Below, piece by piece: positions 7,610-16,200 of a stretch of DNA of 64,000 nucleotides. A model generated the notes under the pieces. It was not told the DNA's origin. It searched no databases and was given only the letters and a program-made list of their open reading frames with translations. Within the stretch, counting starts at the first letter, position 1; each line of letters begins with the position of its first letter. The stretch comes from Bordetella petrii (GTDB lineage Bacteria > Pseudomonadota > Gammaproteobacteria > Burkholderiales > Burkholderiaceae_B). Location: positions 124,001 through 188,000 of the forward strand of contig WMBV01000006.1 in NCBI GenBank assembly GCA_017745595.1, written 5' to 3'. The translations under genes and the position numbers were made by a program.

Positions 7610-8195
7610 GATGTATGCCTCCTAATAACTCGAGAATCCGTCTCGAGGCGGTCCAACCCGGTTATCCGGATGCGTGCGGGCGCTTGAATATCATTTGGTG
7701 CCGCAACGATCTGGAAAATCTTTTCTCACCTGAAACTCATTTCCTGCTTATGAAATATTTAACGGCGGCCGGCTTGATGCTTATTCCAGATTTTGGGCAA
7801 ACACTCTCCCTGCCTGGCTGTGTAAAGCCAGGATCGGTATCGGCAACACTGATTTAAATTCGGCCCTTACCGGGGGTATACCCGGCCTTCTGCCCATCTA
7901 CTACCAACGGCCTATTTAATACTTCCTATGTCCGCCGCATAATCCAGCCGTGAAAACCGGAGCTGCAATTTTTTGACTGATTCTTGCAATTTCAACGCCT
8001 CCCGGACGTTTATTCGAAATTGCCCTCCCACTCCCATCCGCCTTGTTTGCACGGTTTTCATTCTAGGCAGTTCCGACTCACAAAATTTACAGTTTGTGAT
8101 CTTTCAAAATTTTTTTTCGAGATATTGGCGATGTCGATCCAGCAACAGCGGATTTTCGGAGCGGGCGCTGGCCGTCCAGCGAAAAAAGGACTCTT
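7610..8195. other. Long intergenic region between secreted-protein cluster and AraC regulator
   Basis: About 585 bp, less GC-rich than its surroundings. It must hold the promoters of the 7609 cluster (minus) and the AraC gene (plus). Visible structure: CCTGGCT/AGCCAGG inverted repeat at 7813-7832 and the palindrome GGGTATACCC near 7873-7884. No convincing gene or RNA was recognised. Confidence 0.5.
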
Positions 8196-9071
8196 ATGGA
8201 CCCTCGTATTCAGTACTGCATCACGCAGATCGAACAAAAAATCTTGCACGATTCGACCGAGCATTGCGTGCATGACGCGCTCATACAAGAGCTGGCGCAG
8301 CAGATCCAGGTCAGCCGGTTTCACTTGACCCGGCTATTCCTTAAGGATTTCCAGCATTCGCCGCGCGACTACATTCATCGCAATTTGATGGGGCGTTGCG
8401 CCCTGATGGTGGCGCACACCCGGCAACCGCCCTTTTCGATCGCCATCGACATGGGCTTTTCGAGCCAGCAGGCCTTCACCCGGGCCTTTACGCGCTATTG
8501 GGGCATTTCTCCCGGCCAGTTCCGGCAGGCGCATGCGCTGTATATCGCCAAGCTGAATGAGTCGGCCGCACAGGCCGCCAGCACCTGGGACGTGCCGGGC
8601 CACAACGCCAAGATCACCATCCGCGAACTGCCACCGGCACGCTTCTGGGCGGTGCGCTACGAAGGCATGTCCAGCCAGAAATATGCATGCTGGAACGACT
8701 TTCGCCGGCTCTTCACGAATTTGCGCTCCGATATGCTGGCGGGGCCGTTTTTCGGCCTGACCTACGACACGCCGATGTTCGTGCCCACGCCGTTCATGCG
8801 CTATTACTGCGGCGTGCAGGTCCCGCCCGGGTTCGGGCCGAAGCCCAAGGACGCTTTCGAAATCACATTGCCGGGCGGCCGCATCGCGACCTGCGAGGCG
8901 CCCTGCACCGCCCATAGCGTCTCGGCGTTGTACGCGAACTTGCTGGACAAGTGGCTGCCCCGGTCCGGCTACAGCTTGCGGGCCTCGTGCTTTGCCGAGC
9001 GGTTCGAAACGTTCCCTGTCAACTGGGAAACGAAAAGCCAATCCGTGCAATTGAACTGCTGGATTCAGTAA
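8196..9071 (+). CDS. AraC-family regulator with GyrI-like effector domain
   Basis: A 291-residue protein. Residues about 8-108 are the two helix-turn-helices of AraC/XylS (LAQQIQVSRFHLTRLFLKDF and AIDMGFSSQQAFTRAFTRYWGISPGQFR). Residues 130-291 form a GyrI-like (Rob/SbmC) domain that usually binds small amphipathic or cationic compounds. The start is supported by AAAGGA about 8 bases before ATG. This architecture resembles Rob and BmrR-type sensors of toxic compounds. No efflux gene is adjacent, so the regulon is elsewhere or is the neighbouring LuxR gene. Confidence 0.85.
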   Translation: MDPRIQYCITQIEQKILHDSTEHCVHDALIQELAQQIQVSRFHLTRLFLKDFQHSPRDYIHRNLMGRCALMVAHTRQPPFSIAIDMGFSSQQAFTRAFTRYWGISPGQFRQAHALYIAKLNESAAQAASTWDVPGHNAKITIRELPPARFWAVRYEGMSSQKYACWNDFRRLFTNLRSDMLAGPFFGLTYDTPMFVPTPFMRYYCGVQVPPGFGPKPKDAFEITLPGGRIATCEAPCTAHSVSALYANLLDKWLPRSGYSLRASCFAERFETFPVNWETKSQSVQLNCWIQ

Positions 9072-9298
9072 TCATCCGAGATCGTTAGCATGTTTCAAAA
9101 ACAAATGTCTTGCTATTTTTGGTATCTGGCATTAACTTTTTTCACACTTCGGCCGGGCTAAGCCCCACCGATGCTGCGAGTCGGCACAGGCAGGCAGCCT
9201 CTGCCTGTTGCCGATTATTTCTTTCCTCGTCACCGCTTCTGGCGTGCCTCCTGCGACAACAAAAAACAGGAATAGGGATCACCAAGGGAGAAGCAACC

Positions 9299-10018
9299 GT
9301 GTCGACCGTTATCGTTATCGAATCCCAACCGGGATTGCAGCAGGCCCTTGTTCAGGCCGCCGCCGCGGCGGTGCCGGGCTGGCGCATCGACCACGCCGTC
9401 CATGTGGGCCTGTCCACCACCTCGCCGGCAGCCCAGGAATACGAATTGATGCTCTTGTCGGTGCGCTGCCTGGATGACATCTACGAAACCGTCATCCTGG
9501 CCAAGCTGACTTACCTGCCCAAAGCGATCTTGCTGCTGTTCAATAGCAAGGGCCTGGCGCCCTGGGCCCAAGGGCTGCCGCCCGGCGTGGTGGGCTGCGT
9601 GCCCACCGACGCGCCGGCCGAGATGCTGCAGGCGGCGATCAGGCTGGTGCTGGCCGGCGGCATGTTCTTTACGGCGCAGGTCGTCACCAGGCCCACCGAA
9701 GACCCTGACCAGGCCGTTCATTTGCTGGCCGGCGCCGCCGCGGATTGCCCCTTGCCGCTGCCGTTATCGTGCCCGCACGAAGAAAGCGCCGCCCTGGGAC
9801 TGACGCCGCGCCAATACGAGGTGCTGGTGCTGCTGGCGCGCGGCTATACCTTGAAGGCGATCGGGCGCCATTTGAATATTGCCGTAGCGACGGCCAAGGT
9901 CCATGCGGAAACCCTGTACCAGCGCCTGCAGGTACACAATCGCAACGAGGCCGTGTATACCGCCATTTCGCGCGGCGCGACGCTGGGCTGGCCGTCCAAG
10001 GCGCGCGTGGCAGCCTAG
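9299..10018 (+). CDS. LuxR/NarL-type regulator with a degenerate receiver domain
   Basis: A 239-residue protein starting at GTG 9299 behind a GGGAG ribosome site; upstream in-frame codons overlap a region with no such site. Residues 1-125 have the size and alternating beta/alpha pattern of a response-regulator receiver, but the phospho-acceptor strand reads YELMLLSVRC where Asp is expected, the N-terminal acid pair is reduced to ESQ, and the conserved Lys is absent (GCVPTDA). Residues about 165-230 are a LuxR helix-turn-helix (LTPRQYEVLVLLARGYTLKAIGRHLNIAVATAKVHAETLYQRLQV). Control is therefore probably not by phosphorylation. No sensor kinase lies next to it. Confidence 0.8.
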   Translation: MSTVIVIESQPGLQQALVQAAAAAVPGWRIDHAVHVGLSTTSPAAQEYELMLLSVRCLDDIYETVILAKLTYLPKAILLLFNSKGLAPWAQGLPPGVVGCVPTDAPAEMLQAAIRLVLAGGMFFTAQVVTRPTEDPDQAVHLLAGAAADCPLPLPLSCPHEESAALGLTPRQYEVLVLLARGYTLKAIGRHLNIAVATAKVHAETLYQRLQVHNRNEAVYTAISRGATLGWPSKARVAA

Positions 10019-10112
10019 CGGCCACCAGCGCATGGTCCGCGCCGTGGGCGCGCGTTCTGGTTAAATAGGCCCTGGAACGCGGGCCCATTGCCCGCGCGCA
10101 GCCCGGACCCGC

Positions 10113-10700
10113 ATGGATTCTTCCGTCAAAGCAGCATTGGCCAGATGGCCCGACGTGCCAGCCGTATACGGCTGGCTGTCGCTGGACGAGCGCGGGCGCT
10201 GGCGCCTGCATCCGCTGGGCGACGCCGCCGATGACGGGCCCGGCGAATCCATCACGAATACGCAAATCGTCGAATTCATCGGCCGCAATTACGCGGCCGA
10301 CGGCGAGGGCCGCTGGTACTTCCAGAACGGTCCCCAGCGCGTGTACGTGCGCCTGGACGCGGCGCCGTACCTGCTGCGCCGCGCCGACGACGGCATCGGA
10401 CTGGCCACCCATACGGGCCTGCCGGTACGGGCCGTCACGGCCTGGTGGCTGGACGACAGCGGCCGCCTATATGCCCAGGCCGACGCCGGCCCCGCCATGG
10501 TCGAGGGCCGCGAATTGCCGGCGCTGCTCGAGCAATTGCATGGCGAGCAGGGCCAGCCGCTGGCCGACCTGCTGGAAGCGGCCGGCGCGGCCGTGCGAGT
10601 GGCCCATCCGGCTTTGGCCGCCGCGGCGCCGCTGCACCGCGATGTGGCACGGGCCGAGATCCCGGCTCGGCTCGGCTTCGCGGCGCGCCCGCGGCCCTGA
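10113..10700 (+). CDS. Conserved hypothetical protein (DUF2946-like)
   Basis: A 195-residue soluble protein with no signal peptide or membrane segment. The segment IGRNYAADGEGRWYFQNGPQRVYVRLDAAPYLLR is what I associate with a Burkholderiales-specific family of unknown function; the DUF number is from memory and uncertain. The C-terminal third is Ala/Arg-rich and looks disordered. It lies 43 bp before the Nudix gene and is likely co-expressed with it, although the Nudix gene also has its own -10-like sequence. Confidence 0.7.
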   Translation: MDSSVKAALARWPDVPAVYGWLSLDERGRWRLHPLGDAADDGPGESITNTQIVEFIGRNYAADGEGRWYFQNGPQRVYVRLDAAPYLLRRADDGIGLATHTGLPVRAVTAWWLDDSGRLYAQADAGPAMVEGRELPALLEQLHGEQGQPLADLLEAAGAAVRVAHPALAAAAPLHRDVARAEIPARLGFAARPRP

Positions 10701-10743
10701 TCCCGGCGCCACGCGGAAGCCGACTGCCGTTAGAATCGACGCC

Positions 10744-11325
10744 ATGACCGCCCAACCGCCTCCAAAGTACTTTCCTGCCCCGCGTCGCGCCCGGTTCTGC
10801 AGCCAATGCGGCACGCCGATCACGCGCCGCGTGCCCGATGGCGACAACCGCGAGCGCGACGTCTGCGAGCACTGCGGCGCCATCCATTACCAGAACCCGC
10901 GCCTGGTGGTGGGCACGGTGCCGGTCTGGCAAGACCGCATCCTGCTGTGCCGGCGCGCCATCGAACCGCGCTACGACACCTGGACGCTGCCCGCGGGTTT
11001 CATGGAACTGAACGAAAGCACCGCGCAGGGCGCGGCCCGCGAAACCCTCGAAGAATCGGGCGCGCGCATCGAGCTGGGCCAATTGTTCACCGTCATCGAC
11101 GTGCCGCAAATCGACCAGGTGCATGTGTTTTACCTGGCGCAGGCGCTGGGGCCCGAACTCGATCCCGGCCCCGAAAGCCTGGAAGCGCGCTACTACGACG
11201 AGGCCGATATTCCCTGGGACGACCTGTCGTTCCGCACCGTGGCGACCACCCTGAAGCAGTTCCTGGAAGACCGCCGGCGCGGCAGCTTCGGCACTCATCA
11301 TTTCGCGCTCGAATCGCACCGCTGA
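10744..11325 (+). CDS. Nudix hydrolase with N-terminal zinc ribbon
   Basis: A 193-residue protein. CSQCGT and CEHCGA (about residues 18-45) form a zinc ribbon as in NudC-type NADH pyrophosphatases. The Nudix box [25 protein letters not shown] (about residues 85-109) keeps the G-E-REx2EE pattern needed for metal binding. It hydrolyses a nucleoside-diphosphate-linked substrate; the exact one is unknown because it is shorter than NudC. TAGAAT ends 7 bases before ATG and no ribosome site is present, so the mRNA may be leaderless. The aat gene begins 3 bases after its stop. Confidence 0.88.
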   Translation: MTAQPPPKYFPAPRRARFCSQCGTPITRRVPDGDNRERDVCEHCGAIHYQNPRLVVGTVPVWQDRILLCRRAIEPRYDTWTLPAGFMELNESTAQGAARETLEESGARIELGQLFTVIDVPQIDQVHVFYLAQALGPELDPGPESLEARYYDEADIPWDDLSFRTVATTLKQFLEDRRRGSFGTHHFALESHR

Positions 11326-11327
11326 CC

Positions 11328-12089
11328 TTGAAGCTGCCCTGGTTATCGCACGACACGCCGTTTCCGCCCGTCGAGCATGCCTTGTCCGACCCCGCCGGCC
11401 TGCTGGCGGCGGGGGCCGACCTGTCGCTCGAGCGGCTGGCCGCGGCTTATTCAAGCGGTATTTTTCCGTGGTACGGCGAAGGCGAACCCATTCTTTGGTG
11501 GAGTCCCGATCCGCGCATGGTGCTGGCCTGTGCCGATTTCGCGCCCTCGCATTCGCTGCGCAAGCTGCTGCGCCAGGCGGCGCGCGACGAAGCCGGCCTG
11601 CTGCCGCGCCTGCAAGTGCGGGTCGACACCGATTTCGCGGCCGTGATGGCCCAGTGCGCCGCGCCGCGCGGCGGCCAGGCCGGCACCTGGATCACCGCGG
11701 CCATGCAGCAGGCCTATCGGGCATGGCATGCGGCGGGCGTGGCGCACAGCGTCGAAACCTGGATCGACGGCGAGCTGGCGGGCGGCCTGTACGGCATCAG
11801 CCTGGGCCGCATGTTCTTCGGCGAATCGATGTTCACCCGCGTGCCCGATGCCTCGAAAGTGGCCCTGGCCTACCTGGTGGCGTTCTTGCGCCATGCCGGC
11901 GTCGAATGGATCGACTGCCAGCAGCAGACGCGCCACCTGGCCAGCCTGGGCGCCCGGCCGGTGCCGCGCGCGCGTTTCGTCGAACATGTACGGCGCGCTG
12001 TGGCGGGGCCCGCGCCCGCCTGGCGGCCGGGCCGCCTGGACAGCCAGGGCAGGCTGCATCCCCTGCCCGCGTCGCGATTATTGTCCTGA
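11328..12089 (+). CDS. aat: Leucyl/phenylalanyl-tRNA--protein transferase
   Basis: A 253-residue cytoplasmic enzyme that adds Leu or Phe to proteins with N-terminal Arg or Lys, marking them for ClpS/ClpAP. The family core is clear: [25 protein letters not shown], then [18 protein letters not shown] and [19 protein letters not shown] placed the start at TTG 11328 ([14 protein letters not shown]), two bases after the Nudix stop, because this matches the family N-terminus and no ATG is available. The next gene is the second N-degron transferase. Confidence 0.93.
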   Translation: MKLPWLSHDTPFPPVEHALSDPAGLLAAGADLSLERLAAAYSSGIFPWYGEGEPILWWSPDPRMVLACADFAPSHSLRKLLRQAARDEAGLLPRLQVRVDTDFAAVMAQCAAPRGGQAGTWITAAMQQAYRAWHAAGVAHSVETWIDGELAGGLYGISLGRMFFGESMFTRVPDASKVALAYLVAFLRHAGVEWIDCQQQTRHLASLGARPVPRARFVEHVRRAVAGPAPAWRPGRLDSQGRLHPLPASRLLS

Positions 12090-12150
12090 ACCGCTTCGGC
12101 GTTAAGATGTACCCATGCCTGCCGGGCCTCGACACCCGGGCGGGCACCCC

Positions 12151-12885
12151 ATGAGCCAGCTCAAAGAACTTCCTTTCGCCGCCCTGCAGTTCTATTCCAC
12201 TGCGCCGTATCCGTGCAGCTACCTGCCCGGGCAACAGGCGCGCTCGCAGGTGGCCGCGCCCGGCCACCTGATCAACGCGGGCGCGTATTCGCAGCTAGTC
12301 GAACAGGGCTTCCGGCGCAGCGGGCTGTTCACCTACCGCCCCCATTGCGACACCTGCCGGGCCTGCGTGCCGGTACGCGTGGACACCGCCCATTTCGCCC
12401 CCAACCGCAGCCAGCGCCGCGCCTGGCGCGGCCATCAGGACCTGCGCGCCTTCGTGGCCGAACTGGCCTGGTCGCCCGAACACTACGATCTGTACACCCG
12501 CTACCAGCAGGGGCGCCATCCGGGCGGCGGCATGGACGACGACAGCCGCACCCAATATGCGCAGTTCCTGCTGACCAGCCGCGTCAACACGCGCCTGGTC
12601 GAGTTCCGCGACGCCGAGGGCGCGCTGGCGATGGTATCGATCATCGACGTGCTCGACGACGGCCTGTCTTCGGTCTATACCTTCTACGACCCGCAGGCGC
12701 GCGGCAGCCTGGGCACCTATAACGTGCTGTGGCAGATCGAACAGTGCCGCACCCTGAACCTGCCGTGGCTGTACCTGGGCTACTGGATCCGCGACAGCCG
12801 CAAAATGGCCTATAAGTCGGGCTTTCGCCCCCTGCAGATGCACCTGGACGGAACCTGGCAAGAGCCGCCCCCCGAAATGCTCTGA
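12151..12885 (+). CDS. bpt: Aspartate/glutamate leucyltransferase (arginyltransferase family)
   Basis: A 244-residue member of the ATE family in its bacterial Bpt form. It transfers Leu to N-terminal Asp or Glu of proteins, feeding the same ClpS pathway as Aat. Motifs: [12 protein letters not shown] near residue 22, the Cys cluster [13 protein letters not shown] near residue 70, and the C-terminal [24 protein letters not shown]. It lies 61 bp after aat; the start MSQLKELPF agrees with the family. Confidence 0.92.
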   Translation: MSQLKELPFAALQFYSTAPYPCSYLPGQQARSQVAAPGHLINAGAYSQLVEQGFRRSGLFTYRPHCDTCRACVPVRVDTAHFAPNRSQRRAWRGHQDLRAFVAELAWSPEHYDLYTRYQQGRHPGGGMDDDSRTQYAQFLLTSRVNTRLVEFRDAEGALAMVSIIDVLDDGLSSVYTFYDPQARGSLGTYNVLWQIEQCRTLNLPWLYLGYWIRDSRKMAYKSGFRPLQMHLDGTWQEPPPEML

Positions 12886-12927
12886 CGCCACCCGCGCCAC
12901 GGCGCAAACTGGCTACAATTGCGCCCC

Positions 12928-13977
12928 ATGTCCATCCTGTTCCAAGCCTATCCCCTGGCGCGTCCGGCCCTGTTCGCCATGGACGCGGAAACCGCCCATG
13001 AGGTCACGCTGGCCGGGCTGCAGCGCGCCTACGATTGCGGCGCCACCCGCCGCCTGCTGCGCGCCCGCCCACAGGCGCCGACCACCCTGATGGGCCTGGC
13101 GGTGGACAATCCCGTGGGGCTGGCCGCCGGCCTGGACAAAAACGGCGCCTACATCGATGCGCTGGGCAACCTGGGTTTCGGCTTCGTGGAAGTAGGCACG
13201 GTCACGCCACGCGCCCAGCCGGGCAATCCCAAGCCGCGCATGTTCCGCCTGCCGCGCTCGCAGGCGCTCATCAACCGGCTGGGCTTCAACAACCAGGGGC
13301 TGGACGCCTTCATCGCCAATGTGCAGCGCAGCCAATGGCGCGCACAGGGCGGCGTGCTGGGGCTGAACATCGGCAAGAACGCCGATACGCCCATCGAACG
13401 CGCGGCCGACGACTACCTGCTGGGACTGGAAGGCGTGTATCCGCATGCCGATTACGTCACGGTGAATATTTCGTCGCCCAATACGCAAAACCTGCGCGCC
13501 CTGCAAGGCGGCGACGAACTGTCGGCGCTGCTGGCGCAACTGCGCGACAAGCGCGCCGAGCTGGCCGACCGCCACCAGCGCCACGTGCCCCTGGCCGTGA
13601 AAATCGCCCCCGACCTGACCGACGCGCAGATCGATGCCATTGCCGACATCCTGCCCCACTATGGCGTGGATGGGGTCATCGCCACCAATACCACGCTGTC
13701 GCGCGACGCGGTGGCCGGCCAGCCCCACGCCAACGAAGCCGGCGGCCTGTCGGGCGCGCCGGTGCATGCGCTGTCGCTGGCCGTCATTGCCCGCCTGCGC
13801 CAGCGCATGGGGCCCGATGCGGCCATTATCGGGGTGGGCGGCATTCTGTCGGGCGGCCAGGCGCGCGAGAAAATCGACGCCGGCGCCAATGCCGTACAGC
13901 TGTATACCGGGCTGATCTACCGCGGCCCCGCCCTGGTGGGCGAATGCGTCCGGGCCCTCGGCGCCGCCCGCGTATAA
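12928..13977 (+). CDS. pyrD: Dihydroorotate dehydrogenase (quinone, class 2)
   Basis: A 349-residue FMN enzyme at the inner membrane that oxidises dihydroorotate to orotate with ubiquinone in pyrimidine synthesis. Motifs: [44 protein letters not shown] (class-2 catalytic Ser), VKIAPDLTD and [20 protein letters not shown] for FMN phosphate. The N-terminal about 40 residues are the membrane-associating helices of class 2. TACAAT ends 8 bases before the ATG and there is no ribosome site. Confidence 0.96.
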   Translation: MSILFQAYPLARPALFAMDAETAHEVTLAGLQRAYDCGATRRLLRARPQAPTTLMGLAVDNPVGLAAGLDKNGAYIDALGNLGFGFVEVGTVTPRAQPGNPKPRMFRLPRSQALINRLGFNNQGLDAFIANVQRSQWRAQGGVLGLNIGKNADTPIERAADDYLLGLEGVYPHADYVTVNISSPNTQNLRALQGGDELSALLAQLRDKRAELADRHQRHVPLAVKIAPDLTDAQIDAIADILPHYGVDGVIATNTTLSRDAVAGQPHANEAGGLSGAPVHALSLAVIARLRQRMGPDAAIIGVGGILSGGQAREKIDAGANAVQLYTGLIYRGPALVGECVRALGAARV

Positions 13978-14002
13978 AAAAAAGCCACCCCGGGGGGTGG
14001 CT
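13975..14002 (-). terminator. Rho-independent terminator of the phasin gene
   Basis: On the minus strand AGCCACCCC and GGGGTGGCT form a hairpin followed by a run of nine T residues. It lies about 70 bases after the phasin stop and directly abuts the pyrD stop, so it may also slow pyrD transcripts. Confidence 0.85.
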
Positions 14003-14070
14003 AATTCCAGCTCTGCTCTGTCACTCAACAGTACTACAGTCTGACCGGCTGCGACACCCCTTGCGGGCGA

Positions 14071-14649
14071 TCAGGCGGCGGCGCGGCGGCCGCGAGTCGA
14101 CTTAGTGGCGGCCTCGGCGGCGTCGGTGGCGGCCTTGAACGTGGCATTGGCGGCGGCGTTCAGGTTCGATTCGGCCACTTCGGCGGCCTGCTTGGCGGCC
14201 TTGGTCAGCGATTCATAGGCGCCATTGGCGGTAGCCAGCGACGACTTCAGCAGGGCCACGGCGCTTTCCGAGCCGGTGGGAGCATTTTTCGAGAACTGCT
14301 CGACGGCCTCGGCCACTTGCTGCTGGCCTTCGGCGATCTGTACTTCGGCCAGCTTGGCCAGTTCGCCCTGCACGCCGGCGACGATGTCATAGACATGCTT
14401 GCCGTAGGCCAGGGCCTTTTCGGCGCCCGGCTGCACCAGGCCGCTGGCGAACGCGGCGGCTTCTTGCGGGTCTTTGACGGTGAAAGCCTGCTGCGAGGTC
14501 TGGGCGACTTCGTCCAGCGTCGCCTTGACGACCTTCAGGTTCAGGTCGACCAGTTTTTCAAAGCCGGCAAACAAAGTGGCCTGGGTGGCGACCAGGGTGT
14601 TCAGGGCGGATTTCTGGCGGTCCAGAACTTGTTGCGGAATGGCGGTCAT
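14071..14649 (-). CDS. phaP: Phasin, PHA granule-associated protein
   Basis: A 192-residue, helix-rich, Ala-rich protein of the phasin_2 family with no Cys or signal peptide. It coats polyhydroxyalkanoate granules. The sequence has MTAIPQQVLDRQKSALNTL, then ATQATLFAGFEKLVDLNLKVVKATLDE, amphipathic helices to about residue 150, and a C-terminal Ala/Lys/Arg tail ending in TRGRRAAA. The ATG at 14649 follows a GGAGA ribosome site. Regulation by a PhaR-type repressor is likely from the upstream operator. Its presence implies that the host makes PHA, although phaCAB are not in the window. Confidence 0.92.
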   Translation of the reverse strand: MTAIPQQVLDRQKSALNTLVATQATLFAGFEKLVDLNLKVVKATLDEVAQTSQQAFTVKDPQEAAAFASGLVQPGAEKALAYGKHVYDIVAGVQGELAKLAEVQIAEGQQQVAEAVEQFSKNAPTGSESAVALLKSSLATANGAYESLTKAAKQAAEVAESNLNAAANATFKAATDAAEAATKSTRGRRAAA

Positions 14650-14756
14650 GGGGGGTCTCCGGAGGAATAGCCGGGAACGTGCCGGCAGATAACGATGCGT
14701 TACGACGGATAAAAACAACATGCGCGGGAACCGATGCTGCACTATCGCCGGCGCCA

Positions 14757-14772
14757 TTGTTGCACTGCACAA
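14757..14772 (-). promoter_or_regulatory. Candidate PhaR/PhbF operator upstream of phaP
   Basis: TTGTTGCACTGCACAA is an imperfect palindrome placed just downstream of the phaP -10, at the expected transcription start. It resembles the TGC-N3-GCA type sites of PHA repressors PhaR/PhbF in Betaproteobacteria. A further GCTGCA half-site lies 15-20 bp closer to the gene. Confidence 0.6.
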
Positions 14773-14777
14773 TGGCT

Positions 14778-14805
14778 ATTGTACGGGTCCCCGCCCGTGT
14801 GTCAA
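14778..14805 (-). promoter_or_regulatory. Sigma70 promoter of phaP
   Basis: On the minus strand, TTGACA (14805-14800) and TACAAT (14783-14778) are 16 bp apart, one of the closest matches to consensus in the window. It points at phaP with a leader of roughly 120 bases. Confidence 0.75.
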
Positions 14806-14981
14806 GCATTTTTGACGCGTCGCAACAATCAGGAGCTTGCGCCGCCGCAGACTCGGGGGAAATACCCGGTGACGACATCCGCATTGTTTTCTACACTGAC
14901 GACCGGCCGATGACGCTCCAAGAAAGCACAGTCGGCCCCAGTGCAAAACACCGCCGTGCACCCCACGGCACAGGAGACCTC

Positions 14982-15959
14982 ATGACATTCATCCCCCGTA
15001 CGCTTTCGGCATTGCTGGCCGCCGGCGCTCTGTTCGCAGCGGGCGCCGCCCAGGCTGAATTCCCGGAACGGGCCATCAACATGGTCGTGCCCTTCTCGGC
15101 GGGCGGCCCCACCGACAACGTCGCGCGCTCGCTGGCCGAAGCCATGCGGCCCACGCTGGGCCAGTCCGTCGTGGTTGAAAACAAGACCGGCGCGGGCGGC
15201 ACCATCGGCACCTCGTTCGTGGCTCGCGCCGAGCCCGACGGCTACACCGTGCTGCTGATGCACCTGGGATTCACCACCGCGCCGTCGCTGTACAAAGACC
15301 CCGGCTACGATCCCGCGAAAAGCTTCGAGCCGATCGGCCTGGTGGTCGACGTGCCCATGACCGTCATCGCCCGTTCCGATTTCCCGCCCAACAACATCAA
15401 GGAACTGGTCGACTACGTCAAGGCCAACAAAGACAAGGTCTCGCTGGCCAACGCCGGCATCGGCGCCGCCAGCCACCTGTGCGGCACGATGCTGGTCGAT
15501 GCCCTGGGTGTCGACCTGCTGACCGTTCCCTACAAGGGCACGGGCCCGGCCATGAACGACCTGCTGGGCAAGCAGGTCGACATGCTGTGCGACCAGACCA
15601 CCAATACCACCCAGTACATCCTCAGCAAGAAAGTGAAGGCCTACGCCGTCACCAGCCTGAAGCGCGTGCCCACCCTGCCCGACCTGCCCACCATGGACGA
15701 ATCGGGCTTCAAGGGCTTCCAAGTAGGTATCTGGCACGGCATGTGGGTACCGAAGGGTACGCCCCAGCCGGTGGTCGACAAGCTGGTCAAGGCCCTGCAG
15801 GCCGGCTTGGCCGATCCGAAGTTCAAGGAACGCATGGCTGGCCTGGGCGCCGAAGTGCTGAACGACGACGCCAATCCGAAGGCGCTCGAAGCCAAGGTGC
15901 AGCAGCAAGTGCCGCAGTGGGCCGACCTGTTCAAGAAGGCCGGCGTACCGAAACAATAA
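14982..15959 (+). CDS. Bug/TctC-family periplasmic solute-binding protein
   Basis: A 325-residue exported receptor. The signal peptide is MTFIPRTLSALLAAGALFAAGAAQA. The family start FPERAINMVVPFSAGGPTDNVARSL and the mid-protein VDLLTVPYKGTGPAMNDLLGKQVDML are present. Compared with the copy at 4266, the ligand-contacting loop is different, so the ligand probably differs. A strong terminator follows; no transport partners are encoded nearby. Start set at ATG 14982 behind an AGGAGA site. Confidence 0.9.
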   Translation: MTFIPRTLSALLAAGALFAAGAAQAEFPERAINMVVPFSAGGPTDNVARSLAEAMRPTLGQSVVVENKTGAGGTIGTSFVARAEPDGYTVLLMHLGFTTAPSLYKDPGYDPAKSFEPIGLVVDVPMTVIARSDFPPNNIKELVDYVKANKDKVSLANAGIGAASHLCGTMLVDALGVDLLTVPYKGTGPAMNDLLGKQVDMLCDQTTNTTQYILSKKVKAYAVTSLKRVPTLPDLPTMDESGFKGFQVGIWHGMWVPKGTPQPVVDKLVKALQAGLADPKFKERMAGLGAEVLNDDANPKALEAKVQQQVPQWADLFKKAGVPKQ

Positions 15960-15989
15960 AACCAATAATACAGGCCTTCGGGCCCCTGC

Positions 15990-16016
15990 AACCCCTGGTT
16001 TTGCCAGGGGTTTTTT
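15990..16016 (+). terminator. Rho-independent terminator of the Bug gene
   Basis: AACCCCTGG and CCAGGGGTT arms with a 5-base loop, running into TTTTTT, about 30 bases after the stop codon. Confidence 0.92.
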
Positions 16017-16047
16017 ATTTTGGGCGGGCGCCGGGGGCAATGAAGCC

Positions 16048-16139
16048 GGTGTCTGACTCCCGCAGGGTGTCAGACACCGAGGAATGGCCGGACCGTCGCT
16101 ATAAATCGGTGTCTGACACCCTGGCGGGAGTCAGACACC
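16048..16139. repeat. BIME-like pair of palindromic repeats (copies 1 and 2)
   Basis: Copy 1 (16048-16078) and copy 2 (16108-16139) are inverted relative to each other, 29 bp apart. Each has 14-base arms GGTGTCTGACxCCC and GGGxGTCAGACACC around a 3-4 base loop. The single A-A (or T-T) mismatch at x gives the element its direction. Located between the convergent Bug and IclR genes, after the Bug terminator. Confidence 0.9.
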
Positions 16140-16148
16140 TGGGCCGAG

Positions 16149-16192
16149 CCGGCTCCGCCCCCTTGAGGGGGAAGCGCGCAGCGCTTCGGGGG
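16149..16192. repeat. Second repeat family: GC-rich double palindrome
   Basis: The element starts CCGGCTCCGCC, contains the palindrome CCCCCTTGAGGGGG, then GCGCGCAGCGCTTC, and ends in a G-run. A related copy in the opposite orientation lies at 24999-25057. It ends eight bases before the IclR stop codon. Confidence 0.7.
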
Positions 16193-16200
16193 TGGGACCC

